Below are positions 13,801 through 22,400 of a stretch of DNA of 64,000 nt, piece by piece. The DNA is from Gymnogyps californianus. Lineage: Eukaryota > Chordata > Aves > Accipitriformes > Cathartidae. Within the stretch, counting starts at the first letter, position 1. Every line of letters begins with the position of its first letter. The notes below the pieces were generated by a model. It made no database searches. It was not told where the DNA came from and saw nothing but the letters and a program-made list of their open reading frames with translations. Position numbers and translations under genes: made by a program. Where the stretch lies: contig NC_059487.1 of NCBI RefSeq assembly GCF_018139145.2, positions 8,267,792 to 8,331,791 of the forward strand, written 5' to 3'.

Positions 13801-16800
13801 ACGTTTGCAGCAGGTTTTGAACGTGCAAATGCAAGTAGCCGGTACCCAAAGCATGACCAAACAATGTCTTATGCTGCAGTAACTCAGGTATTGCTACTGT
13901 CTGTCCAAAACCGTCCTGTTTTTAACTGCCTTTATGATAAGGACTTTATGATCAGTCCTTGCTAGGACTGATGAAACTGATGAAACATCTTGACTCTGCG
14001 ATTCTCTGATGGTAATGGCTTGGTGCTGTGGAAATAAAATGTTTGGATTACTGTAGTCATTGTGCAGTGGTGGTACTATTTCAGATTTGCGAACATCACT
14101 TCTAGAGATTATTAGAATATACAAGGGTTGTTAGATCATACAGTGCAGTATTTTATTACAAAGAAAGCCATGAACTGCTGCCGTTTATCAGAATTTAATG
14201 AATTGAATACTTTATAACAGTGTTCAACTTGCAATATATGAGATTGTGCCTGACATTTCAGTTTTATATAGAATCTGATTCAAAGCTATAGAAGTCGTTA
14301 GTAGTCGCTCCTGTAGCTTGTGTTCTGCAGCTTGTCCTATATTCCTCAAGTAAAAAATTCCTTGGTCTTTAGAACAAGGTTTTGCTGGCTTTGTTCATCC
14401 TCCTTAGTAATTTACAGCTGAAAAAAGCCTACACACACAGACTAAGGTGCTTACCACTTACTAAGTGTCACTTGCCACTGACAGCAAGAGTGGAAGAATC
14501 TGGCCTTTTGCATGGCATTTGTGCCTATTTTGTGCATTCAAAAGTCAGGAAATACTATTTTATATACTGTATGTAGTAACTTATAATAGGAGTAGAAAAG
14601 GTTTTATAGACTTGTTTATTTAAGATGTGATTTCTCTTTTTCAGAAACGTGTGTTTTTGCATTTCTTGGCCTGTCAATTTTTAGTTTTCCTCACAAGTTT
14701 GAAATGTCCTTTGTCATCTGGTGCATAGTAGGTATTTACTTCCTTCCATACTTGTTTAGATGCGTTTTTGGTATTGGGGAGGAGGGAAACACCTTAACAG
14801 TTAAATTATTTTAGAACAGTTGTTATGTTTTATAGGTTTTTATGAAAATACTTTTATATTTTTATATATTGCGCAAAGTTAACTCTCACGAATAGCATGA
14901 AATTATCTTCTTGTTCTCAGCACTTTGGTGTACAAATACATCAGTCTTCTTTAAGGAATTCCACTTTGCTGTTATTTTGGAGCCCTTCTGTATAAGATTA
15001 TTAAAAACAAGGAAGAGAACCTTGCTTGTTTTGACCCTATGAGATTAAAATAAAAGAAATCTCAAAAGATGTTGAGATTATTATACATGCCACTTTATTC
15101 CAGAAGTTATTTTACCAGAAAACAATCCTGAGTTTTTACGTATCTTTAGCTTCATATGAATGATTTGTGTGAATGGACAGTTCGTAGAAAGTACAGCGCA
15201 AACTAGAATCAAACTCTGCTCCATTTCATCCCTCCAGGACTACAGCTTTTGAATCTTTCTCTCTCATGTATCGTTGCAGTTCATTTACATAAACCAATTT
15301 AGTCCATACATCCCTTCTTCACACTCTGAGTTCACCTTCAGAGGAAGTCCTTACTGAGACCTTCTCCAATATGTATTCATTCTTTGACTCCATTCTTAAT
15401 TCTTTTTCTTTCATTCTGTATTTCAGTGTAGCTTTATGTAGTGGCACTTTGAATTATGGTTCACATGGGGGTTACCTACATCTATTGCTATTGTAATTGT
15501 TTAATATAGACATGAAAAGTATGTTCTCTTTTGCAGAGTCAAGAGATGGAAATGTGAATCCATTTCCAGTTACGTATAACAATGTATACTAGCACATTTT
15601 AGTCCATGGTTCAAGGGAAGAACTGTTACCTACAATTTACAGATAGTGATACCAGCATGGGGAACTGCTCTCACTGCATTACACCCAACTTCCTTATCTA
15701 ATATATATCTAAGGTGTGACACTTCCTTCTATGTAGCATTGCCCTCACAGGTGTAATGCAAATTGTGTAATTTTGGGGTGATTCATAAAGGAAAACAGCA
15801 CAGCCCTTCAAGGATCCTGCTGACTAATTCTAGGATGTTTACCTTATCAAGGTCTGTTTGTGATGGAGCTTAAAAGCAATGCCATTGTGAAAACCTTTGC
15901 TTTTCTGAGTTAAAGTTTTCACTGTATTTGTTAATTGTCTGCCATTAAATCAATAGTATTTTTTTTTCCCCTCTCAATACGTTGCTTCAATGTGTGGTAT
16001 ATTTTATAGCCATACCCAGGGAAGTGTTGAGGAACTGGATTACATGCTATTTGGCTTCTGGCCTTTTTCTCTGAGGAACTGGTCCATGGGGAGACAATAG
16101 AAATATCTTATTGCCTCTTAGCTGCTGTGCCAAGGGAATGATTAAAGGAGCTGACTGACTGAACTGAGGAGAACTTTTTACCCAGAGTAATTCTTGGTCT
16201 CCCTGGAATGCCTCTTGGGTTTCATTTATTTATTATAAGTAAAGTAGTGTCTGGTCTCTGTCAGTGACACATCTGGTTTAGTTTCAGTTAAGCAGACAAA
16301 ATGTTTAAAAAGTTAAATTCCACATTAACCTATGCTGAGAGATTTCTTTATGTTAGTTTAGCAGCACACCTACTTGCAAGACTTGTGAGTGAAAAGACCA
16401 TATTCACCTTACCCTGTACAAACCAGATGCAACTGGGGCCTCCGTGAATGTAACACATCAAATGGTCTTTTGCTTTTATTTCTGTTTTTCAGGTACTTGT
16501 TCTGTTTGGTAGAGCAGTGAATATTTTCCCACTTTCCTACCTACTCAACTTTTTCCGTGATCATAAAATCACCCCCAAAATGATGTTTATCATGTGGTTT
16601 AGCGGTAAGTTAAAGCTCAAAGTACAGAGAACTGGAAAAAATGTTTTATCTTTTTCATTGTGTGGGCTGCTCTGGGAGGAACTGGTTTTCCATCTGTGGA
16701 ACATTTGCACTGTTCTCAAACCCAAGTGCAATAGATATGTTCTCTTTCCCATTTGTGCTAGAGGACTATGCAGTGGTGATCTCCACTAAAGCTTTTCTGC

Positions 16801-19800
16801 AAAGAGTCTACTTTTCTCTCTAGGTCTAGCAACTTCACAGTTTGAACAACAGTATCTGAAGAGGTCAGATTGATTTTAGGGTGGTAACCAAACGATAGAT
16901 AAATGGACATGGAAGAGGACTGTAAAAATCTTTTAAAGATGTAGAATTCCTGTTGAGTTATCAGGGTGCTGAGGACCAATGTACCTGTTGATTCACTTTT
17001 CATTGATTTACTGTTCTCTCTGATAAGGTTTACGTGGTGCAATTCCCTATGCCCTCAGCCTCCATTTGGGCTTGGAACCAATAGAGAAGCGGCAGCTCAT
17101 TGGGACAACAACAATCATCATAGTGCTGTTCACAATTTTGCTGCTGGGAGGAGGAACCATGCCCCTCATCAGACTGATTGACATTGAGGACTCCAAAGCA
17201 CGCAAGAGGAACAAGAAGGACATTAATCTTAGCAAGACAGAAAAGATGGTTTGTTTGGGTTTTTTATTCAGAGGATCACTGATTTTTTTTTTTTTTAAGT
17301 TTTTACATTTTCCAAGACTAGCGCTTTTTTTTTTTAACTAAAAAGTAAAATGAAAGCCATGGGAAAAGCCAAGGTGGTAGGAAAAAGCCAAGCAATATAA
17401 TTTTAAAATATCCCAAAGACAGAGCCTTATTAATGTTTACACAAAATAACTGTTTGGACAAAGGGAGGAGAAAGTGTCTCTTAACTCAATCTAATTATAA
17501 ATTGATCCATACAAATTAAAGTAAACCATGCAAAAGCATAAAGCAGATGATACAGGGTTGAGTCATATACAGAGGGAAAGTAGCTAGTACAGCGTGAGTC
17601 ATGAATTAATCATAAAAGGCAGATAGGAATTATTTTGAAAAAGTCAAAGCAAAGGCCATGAGAAGGTGGTAACAGCAGCACCCCTCTGACTGTGTTTTAT
17701 TTTAAAGCAATTTCTGGCTAAGCAAGAGTACTGAAGAAAACTAACAGCCAGTCTGACACCTCATGTGCAAAAGGCTGGAGTACATGAAAGTACCCCAGAT
17801 CATTGGCCTGTTTTTCCCCAAACCATTGAACAATACATGCAGGGTATTGTTTTGTAGGATCTGAAGAACAGCTGCTCTTGGCATGAGGTTTCAAAAAGCT
17901 TGCAGTCTTCAGAATTATCTTACTCTGTCCACGTAGGGAGGTGTGTATAGGAAGAGCACAGGGATAGGGGGTGTTCTGATACAGGGCTTGTTTTCAGTGA
18001 GACAATGACATTAGTGTTGCTTGCTGGATAAAATCATTGTCCAGCTCACAAGAGAAAACCTGCACACTAGAAATCTATTCTCAGCAATAGTAACAATACA
18101 AAATACGGAACATTTGAGGTCTTTCACCTTTCAGCATGAAAAGGGAAGCTAAGTGGCTCTGGGAATCAACAGCTGGACAGATTCATACAGCTATAAGCCC
18201 TGGTAGGCTGGGGTGATAATTTCCATATTGTTCCAGCATGGGAACTGGTTGTGAGAAGGGAGAGCACAGAGCAGGGGGCTGAAGCAAGCAATGACTGCCA
18301 CATTTCTCAGGTTATTCCAATATTTGTGATCTTTCTAGGGAAATACCATAGAATCCGAACATTTATCGAGCTCACAGAGGAGGAATATGAAGCCCAGTAT
18401 ATAAAACAGCAGGACCTCAAAGGGTTTATGTGGTTGGATGCCAAGTATTTGAATCCCTTCTTCACCAGAAGACTCACACAAGAAGTAAGTCTTTCTTGTT
18501 GTCTTGAAGAAAAGAAACTGTAGTAGAGTTGTCATTTCAGTCTGTACCATTCAAGGCTCATAGCGTAGCCATGCAACTTCAACATTAGGAACAGTGAGCC
18601 ATCTAATATATTACTTGTGCATATGTAGAGCAGCTGTAATGAAAAGCTGCACTGTAAAATTGCAGGTTGGATTAAATGAGCATCTCTCAGGGCTACCACA
18701 ATTAAACTTTAAAAGGTGTATGGATTTATTCAACTCGCCTTTAATCTTGCAGAGTACCATTAGTTACTGCTGCTAGCAAAAGCTGCTGCCACTCATGCAG
18801 AGCTTTTAAAGTGCTGTCACACAAAGTTCCTGCCTTTTACTGTACGTGATCCTGTGAATTCTGGAGATGTGATTTTTCTGCAGAGTGCAGTTTTTATCTT
18901 GGAAATATGCACCAGCATTACAACCTTCGCTTTTAAGACTTCTTCACTGGGAGACCAAGACTTTGAAGCTGTAAATGCAAAATGGCACCTGACTGAACAT
19001 GTGACTTAACACCGAGTGGCTCCGAGAGGTGTAAATACTATGCCATTTCCACTCCCATGACTCAGAAACCTGAGGCTCCTGAGCCACATAATTCACTTTT
19101 TCCAGTTTGCCACAGAAGTAAGCATTTTGCTGTGGAGTTGATAATTGTGTAAAGGGTGCACATTCCATCTTCCTAGCCTGCTCAAACGTACTATTTTTCC
19201 TCTTGTTTTGTACCTTTCTTTTCAAAAGAATGCTTTCAGCACTTTCCCACAAAAGCTAAAGGCATTTTTTGCAAAACCAAAAAGGAATCGAGAAACCAGA
19301 GTAAGCATCTGATTCGTAGTTGGTAGCCAACAGCACAGGCTGCCATCCAGATTGCAACCAAAGGCTAGAAAAATAAGTATGTGAATCACCAAAGCAGGCC
19401 ACAAGCTTCCCACTGACCCTGGGAACACAGAGAGGAGTGAGACTCAAAGCCAGGCCATCCAGACAGCATTAGGATTGTCGAAACCCACAGAGCAGGACTG
19501 TCCAGAAAACACAGGTAAAAATACCTGTCATCAAAATATCATTCATGAAATAATCACTGGCTGAACACTTGATAAATATTTTCTGGTAGGAAACAGAATT
19601 ACTTTGCATGCTTAGAGACCAGGGTTGGATTATTTCCTAAGGAATATGTTAAACTAGTCTTTCTCTTTTGCTCTAACACGCAGGTAGTGTTGTAGCTAAG
19701 TAACAAACTGTTCGGGTTTGCTTTTGCCTTAGGACTTACATAATGGGCGCATACAGATGAAAACCCTCACAAACAAATGGTATGAAGAGGTACGACAAGG

Positions 19801-19840
19801 ACCCTCAGGATCTGAAGATGATGAGCAAGAGCTGCTATAG
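1818..19840 (+). CDS. SLC9A8: SLC9A8 (NHE8) Na+/H+ exchanger, 3' 13 coding exons (5' end outside window)
   Basis: Electroneutral Na+/H+ exchanger of the SLC9 family, known from Golgi, endosomes and the apical membrane of epithelia. Coding pieces: 1818-1876, 5394-5477, 6433-6534, 7229-7263, 8356-8499, 9797-9935, 11807-11912, 12975-13091, 14645-14727, 16493-16604, 17028-17248, 18339-18484, 19733-19840. The spliced translation follows mammalian NHE8 almost residue for residue. It includes the [10 protein letters not shown] segment (amiloride-binding region in NHE1), [17 protein letters not shown] (the Asn-Asp motif), [12 protein letters not shown] and the C-terminal [10 protein letters not shown]. 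Every junction keeps phase except the 18,339-18,484 exon, which is one base short. All introns have GT-AG ends except 9,936-11,806 (AT-AC). The human gene has, as I recall, 16 exons, so these would be exons 4-16. The initiator and the first membrane helix lie left of the window. Confidence 0.97.
1877..5393 (+). other. Intron of SLC9A8
   Basis: 3.5-kb intron, GTATAT...TTTGCAG. It holds a CR1 LINE fragment near 2.66-2.88 kb; the rest is AT-rich with nothing else recognised. Confidence 0.85.
2655..2880 (+). mobile_element. CR1 LINE fragment (3' part, sense)
   Basis: Matches the avian CR1 3' region as I know it: 'tagatattaggaagaaaatg', then 'ccatccacaaagatattaaaa', 'ggataaagccttgagcagct', 'ccctgctttaagcaggggct', 'ttccagaggtcccctccaacc'. 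It is diverged and lacks a perfect terminal octamer repeat, so it is an old insertion inside the intron. Confidence 0.8.
5394..5477 (+). CDS. SLC9A8: SLC9A8 exon, EEEMFRPN and [10 protein letters not shown] segment
   Basis: 84 nt, phase 0 at both ends. Acceptor TTTTGCAG; donor GTTAGC is weak at +3 to +5. It encodes 28 residues starting [11 protein letters not shown] and ending GYSLHK. It contains the [11 protein letters not shown] helix that corresponds to the amiloride-sensitive region of NHE1. Confidence 0.95.
5478..6432 (+). other. Intron of SLC9A8
   Basis: 0.95-kb intron, GTTAGC...TTCCAG. I see nothing else in it. Confidence 0.85.
6433..6534 (+). CDS. SLC9A8: SLC9A8 exon, [13 protein letters not shown]...GIYFLGQ
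   Basis: 102 nt, phase 0 at both ends, acceptor GTTCCAG, donor GTAAGA. It encodes 34 residues: a loop (GNFFQNIGS) and a helix rich in small residues ([16 protein letters not shown]). Length and sequence match the NHE8 counterpart with Ala-to-Ser and Val-to-Ile changes only. Confidence 0.95.
6535..7228 (+). other. Intron of SLC9A8
   Basis: 0.7-kb intron, GTAAGA...TTTCAG, largely occupied by an old antisense CR1-like fragment. Confidence 0.85.
6735..7090 (-). mobile_element. Old CR1-like LINE fragment, antisense
   Basis: Phrases such as 'ggaaggctgttccaaaacct', 'tgtaatttccagtattaaac', 'tttgttcttctgtcaataat' and 'tgggtgaccagaattgtagc' resemble the complement of ancient avian CR1 elements. It is strongly diverged, so the family and ends are approximate. 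Confidence 0.55.
7229..7263 (+). CDS. SLC9A8: SLC9A8 micro-exon, [11 protein letters not shown]
   Basis: 35 nt between acceptor TCTTTCAG and donor GTAAGC. It encodes [11 protein letters not shown] plus two bases of a Ser codon completed by the first base of the next exon. NMT is an N-glycosylation sequon in an extramembrane loop. The exon is too short to be found by length and was placed by matching NHE8 and the reading phase. Confidence 0.92.
7264..8355 (+). other. Intron of SLC9A8
   Basis: 1.1-kb intron, GTAAGC...TCCCAG. A short (GTTT)n run near 7,728-7,742 is the only distinct feature. Confidence 0.85.
8356..8499 (+). CDS. SLC9A8: SLC9A8 exon, ion-binding core (DPVA and ND motifs)
   Basis: 144 nt, acceptor TCTCCCAG, donor GTAAGT. 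It encodes [20 protein letters not shown] through [14 protein letters not shown]. It carries the two motifs central to exchange in this family: SAVDPVA and the Asn-Asp pair in ESILNDAV, equivalent to the essential Asn266-Asp267 of NHE1. The final two bases (AA) are completed to an Asn codon by the next exon. Confidence 0.96.
8500..9796 (+). other. Intron of SLC9A8
   Basis: 1.3-kb intron, GTAAGT...ATCTAG. The open frame at 9,368-9,673 shows no recognisable product. Nothing else seen. Confidence 0.85.
9797..9935 (+). CDS. SLC9A8: SLC9A8 exon before the AT-AC intron
   Basis: 139 nt starting after ATCTAG. It encodes [20 protein letters not shown], then the helix from [11 protein letters not shown] to GLISAL. 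NMS is a potential N-glycosylation sequon. Translation through the 3' end gives ISFF, which does not match NHE8. The conserved sequence stops at GLISAL, directly before ATATCCTT, the U12-type donor. Confidence 0.95.
9936..11806 (+). other. U12-type AT-AC intron of SLC9A8
   Basis: The intron begins ATATCCTTTT at 9,936, a perfect match to the minor-spliceosome 5' splice site ATATCCTT. It ends GTGTAC at 11,801-11,806. A branch-point element TTCCGTAAC lies at 11,84-11,792 region, precisely 11,784-11,792, close to the U12 consensus TTCCTTAAC, with the branch A about 15 nt before the AC end. Joining the flanks gives [16 protein letters not shown], the conserved NHE8 sequence, in phase 0. No GT-AG alternative gives this join. 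The rest of the intron is AT-rich and otherwise unremarkable. Confidence 0.93.
11807..11912 (+). CDS. SLC9A8: SLC9A8 exon, [11 protein letters not shown]...GLAEGISLS
   Basis: 106 nt. It starts right after the AC end of the U12 intron and ends at donor GTAAGT with one base of a Gly codon. It encodes [16 protein letters not shown], then the helix [19 protein letters not shown]. The match to NHE8 is nearly complete. Confidence 0.95.
11913..12974 (+). other. Intron of SLC9A8
   Basis: 1.06-kb intron, GTAAGT...CTACAG. It contains a short CR1 tail at about 12.33-12.39 kb and nothing else recognisable. Confidence 0.85.
12330..12392 (+). mobile_element. CR1 LINE 3' tail
   Basis: Contains 'gttggactcgatgatcttaa', 'aggtcttttccaacctaaat' and 'gattccatgattcct', the typical CR1 3' terminus with its ATTCYATGATTC-type end. 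About 60 bp, a severely 5'-truncated insertion. Confidence 0.85.
12975..13091 (+). CDS. SLC9A8: SLC9A8 exon, [22 protein letters not shown]
   Basis: 117 nt, acceptor ATCTACAG, donor GTAGGT. It encodes [20 protein letters not shown] followed by [18 protein letters not shown]. The first two bases complete a Gly codon and the last base begins the Glu codon of the next exon. Confidence 0.95.
13092..14644 (+). other. Intron of SLC9A8
   Basis: 1.55-kb intron, GTAGGT...TTTCAG. AT-rich; nothing recognised. Confidence 0.85.
14645..14727 (+). CDS. SLC9A8: SLC9A8 exon, [16 protein letters not shown]
   Basis: 83 nt, acceptor TTTTTCAG, donor GTAGGT. It encodes (E)[18 protein letters not shown] followed by EMSFVIWCI, one membrane helix and the start of the next. 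The exon ends in phase 0. Confidence 0.95.
14728..16492 (+). other. Intron of SLC9A8
   Basis: 1.77-kb intron, GTAGGT...TTTCAG. AT-rich; nothing recognised. Confidence 0.85.
16493..16604 (+). CDS. SLC9A8: SLC9A8 exon, [20 protein letters not shown]
   Basis: 112 nt, acceptor GTTTTTCAG, donor GTAAGT. It encodes [20 protein letters not shown], then [17 protein letters not shown] plus one base of Gly. The R-A-V-N-I-F-P segment and the KITPKMM loop are characteristic of NHE8. Confidence 0.95.
16605..17027 (+). other. Intron of SLC9A8
   Basis: 0.42-kb intron, GTAAGT...GATAAG. Nothing else seen. Confidence 0.85.
17028..17248 (+). CDS. SLC9A8: SLC9A8 exon, [10 protein letters not shown] and last helix
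   Basis: 221 nt. Acceptor TGATAAG has an unusual A at -3, and donor GTTTGT is weak. It encodes [20 protein letters not shown], the helix [20 protein letters not shown], then the juxtamembrane cytoplasmic stretch ending [12 protein letters not shown]. It is the last membrane-spanning part of the exchanger, and the start of the soluble tail follows. Both weak splice sites flank the regions where isoform variation is most likely. Confidence 0.94.
17249..18338 (+). other. Intron of SLC9A8 with two possible 3' acceptors
   Basis: 1.09-kb intron, GTTTGT...TTTCTAG. Two T-rich runs lie near its start. A second acceptor, TTTCTCAG, ends at 18,310, 28 nt before the conserved one. Using it would restore frame in the next exon. 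Confidence 0.8.
18339..18484 (+). CDS. SLC9A8: SLC9A8 penultimate exon with apparent one-base deletion
   Basis: 146 nt between TTTCTAG and donor GTAAGT; the conserved exon should be 147 nt. Entering in phase 0 it reads [10 protein letters not shown] (mammal GNTVESEHLS). The frame then slips at about 18,367 because TC is followed directly by GAGCTC, and a stop follows at 18,402-18,404. One frame over, the conserved sequence resumes: [20 protein letters not shown] and on to RRLTQE. Alternatively, acceptor TTTCTCAG ending at 18,310 would give a 174-nt exon open in the correct frame throughout, replacing [10 protein letters not shown] with 19 other residues. A sequencing error, a real deletion or a shifted splice site are all possible. 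Confidence 0.85.
18485..19732 (+). other. Intron of SLC9A8
   Basis: 1.25-kb intron, GTAAGT...CCTTAG. Nothing recognised. Confidence 0.85.
19733..19840 (+). CDS. SLC9A8: SLC9A8 terminal coding exon
   Basis: 108 nt including the stop, acceptor TTGCCTTAG. It encodes [20 protein letters not shown] and [15 protein letters not shown], ending in TAG at 19,838-19,840. The acidic SEDDEQELL tail is the conserved NHE8 C terminus. Its intact frame argues that the gene as a whole is functional, despite the slip in the preceding exon. Confidence 0.96.
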   Translation, partial: DLHNGRIQMKTLTNKWYEEVRQGPSGSEDDEQELL

Positions 19841-20345
19841 CAGACCGAGCCAGGAATGCAATGAGTTTATCATTAGAGCATTAGAGAGAGGATTTAGCTA
19901 TCAAGAGTCTGACTGCACAAAAGCTGGAAAACTAAGAATGAACTCTCTGATTTCAGGCATGTCTTGTGCTACACGTTTAGGTATAAAACCGCAGATCTAC
20001 TGTGCTTGATATTACTAATCAGTGATGGAAACCCGTAAGTGTCAGACACTGGACTGAATGAAGAACCTTTTGTTCAGATTTTACAGCATAGCAAATTTCA
20101 TACAGCCTATTGAAAAGCAGAAACATCTGCCATGAAATGATGACATTGTTTAATGGGGAGGGTCTTCTTCCTATTACGAAATCTGCTGTAAAAATATGCT
20201 GAAGTACAGAGCCATTGTATGACTCTGCAAAACAGAATGAATTGCACTTTACTTTTTTTTTATATATATATTCATTCACAGCATGGAGAGTCTTGACAGT
20301 TTATACTGTGAATTTGTTTCAGCACTAGTAAGGGAATCTGACTGG

Positions 20346-20351
20346 AATAAA
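20346..20351 (+). terminator. Candidate proximal poly(A) signal AATAAA of SLC9A8
   Basis: AATAAA about 500 nt after the SLC9A8 stop codon, on the sense strand. No clear GT-rich element follows closely, so it is a candidate only. Confidence 0.4.
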
Positions 20352-21269
20352 TCTATAATTTATGGGATTTGCATATTATGAATCCAGAGAAGATGCATAC
20401 CTTGACAAAAGCAGATGTTGCACATATAAGGAAGCACCTCTGAAAACTGGTGGGTTTGTAATATAAAAAAATATCTTGGTTTCTATTTTATGGGATTTTT
20501 TTTTTTTATACTGAGGTATCTAATCCACAGTACTGATTATAGCATGGTTTGGGGGAGTGGGGGATTGTATGACACAGTACAGAACTGCATTTGAAATTGT
20601 AGTTTTAACGTATTTTTTTCCTTTGGCTAAAGCCAGTTGCAGTTGGGTTTCTGTAATTGGCAGTTGCTCCTTGCTGGCACTTTGGCTTCAAATCTCAGAA
20701 AACAGCAGCTTTTGTTTTGCCTAATTCAGGAAGTGTCCCTAACACTCCAGAATTCACTAGTGGAAGCAAAAGCAGCATTTTCCATATCATTTGCTTGCTG
20801 AACTAAACATGTACATGAGGAAGAAGAGTCTACAAAATCTAATCCAGGTGCAGAAAGGTTGATATTGCACATAGCTGAAGTAGCCTCAGCTGGGAAGCGC
20901 CAAACAGCTTTCATTAAGCTCTCCTGTTTGTTAATAGGATTTTTCTCTTCTGCTTACACTGTTTCAAGATCAGCAGTATCATTTCACTTTTTCTACATGG
21001 CCTAGTCTGTTTGCTCAAAATTGCATACACCTAACCAGACACGCAGTGTTTGTTGCACATTTGCCATGGTTACACAGGCAGCATTTTGCTCTCACTGCCA
21101 ACCCAAATTCCTCATTAGTCATTTGCATATTCACTGTTGAAATGTGGATTGTAGTTCTGCATGTAAATCTGACATGCAAGTGCACATGTTTGTTTCTGTA
21201 CGTGCGAGACGTATTTTTGGTCTGGTTTTGCTACTAAGATTTTTAATCAACCGCTTACCCGCTGGGAGG

Positions 21270-21275
21270 AATAAA
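21270..21275 (+). terminator. Candidate distal poly(A) signal AATAAA of SLC9A8
   Basis: AATAAA about 1.4 kb after the stop codon, followed within 25 nt by a GT-rich stretch (GAATGTGTTTAG). The context is better than that of the proximal site. Confidence 0.45.
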
Positions 21276-21884
21276 AGTTCAAGAATGTGTTTAGAATCCT
21301 AAACCTGTGTTGACTGAGCAGTTTTTCAAAATAACACACTTGATCCAGGACTCCCTTCTCCCCTTTCCCCACTCCATTAGTTCAAAGAACTTCTCTGCTA
21401 ATCCCAGAGCTGAAACGTGCACTGGTGGGAGTCTGAATGGGGCATGAACTCAGCTTCTGGTGTTGACCAGAAAGCAATTGCTGCTTGCTTTATCCTTAGG
21501 AGAGGATCTGTGTAAAAATCAGACCTTCTTCACCCTTCTAGATAACAGTAGACTTAATAATTACATTTTAGTTACCCATCAGCCTTACTAGGTTTCTTAA
21601 CTTGAACATTTACACCCGGGAGCTGGCTGGAAGGTCTCTGGGAGCTTCTCTTGTCCCAGGAAGGTGTACATTGATCAAGATGCTGTTACACTGGGCTTAG
21701 TGTTATGCCTTAGTCATGCTGCAATATAAAATAGCCTCTAATTTCTACTGTTATTCCGGTGAAATAGGTCACTTGCGAAATAAATGGACGTATGTGCCAA
21801 TAGATCAGCCCTTTGATAACTGCTATCAAGGCAAATTGATCGTTTCCTGCCCTCTGCTGGCAATTAGTGATAGTGCACCGACAT

Positions 21885-22200
21885 CTAATGAGAGCCATTT
21901 GCTGGGAATAATTTTACACGTTAAATTGAAGCAATTAACTGATATAGCTAGAACTAATGAAATCACTTTGAAGCAATTAAAGTGAAGAAAATTTGGATGG
22001 TTTAATTTAAAAACAACCATTCTAAAACTTAAAATAATTCCAAGTTTTGACAAATGTAGTAAGACAACTTTGTTCTCTCTCAAAATACACACTAATTTTC
22101 TTATTTTGGAACCAATAGAAGAAGTTTTTACCATTATTTCAGTGACCAATTTTCATATTCGTTTATCAATACATGGACTTTTCTGTGACAGTCATTTCAC
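21885..22200 (+). repeat. Diverged duplicated segment, copy A
   Basis: Aligns colinearly with 24,497-24,815. Shared blocks include 'taatgaaatcact.tgaagc' plus AATTAA, 'taaaactt', 'ttttggaacca...gaagaa', 'taccattat.tca.tgac' and 'gacagtca.tt'. The copies sit about 2.6 kb apart in the same orientation. This is either an old local duplication or two members of an unnamed repeat family. Confidence 0.7.
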
Positions 22201-22289
22201 AGTTTGGATTTCTTCACTTAAACTAATACGCTTAGAAAAGAAAAATTATCTGTCTCCTTATTGACTTGCCTTGCAGTTACTTTAGATCA

Positions 22290-22400
22290 TTTCCTATTTT
22301 ATCAGGCCAATATTAAACTCTAATCCTCTTTCCACAAGTACTAGCAGCCCCATCCTAACTTGGTGTCATCTGCAAATCTGTGCAAGTGTAAACTTGATTT
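22290..22400 (-). mobile_element. Probable antisense CR1-like fragment
   Basis: Contains 'ccatcctaacttggtgtcat' followed by 'ctgcaaatctgtgcaa', a phrase I associate with the complement of avian CR1 elements. It is short and diverged. Confidence 0.4.

Larger units (their letters stand above)
19841..21300 (+). other. SLC9A8 3' UTR (end uncertain)
   Basis: AT-rich sequence directly after the stop codon, with no coding exon. Two AATAAA signals fall inside (20,346 and 21,270). The UTR may extend further, since SLC9A8 transcripts in other vertebrates have long 3' UTRs, and AT-rich sequence continues to about 22,450. RNA evidence would be needed to set the end. Confidence 0.6.

Noticed and set aside
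1818..19840. SLC9A8 as a pseudogene because of the frame slip near 18,367
   Set aside because: Every other exon is intact with proper splice sites and conserved residues to the stop codon. A single missing base is more likely an error or a splice change.
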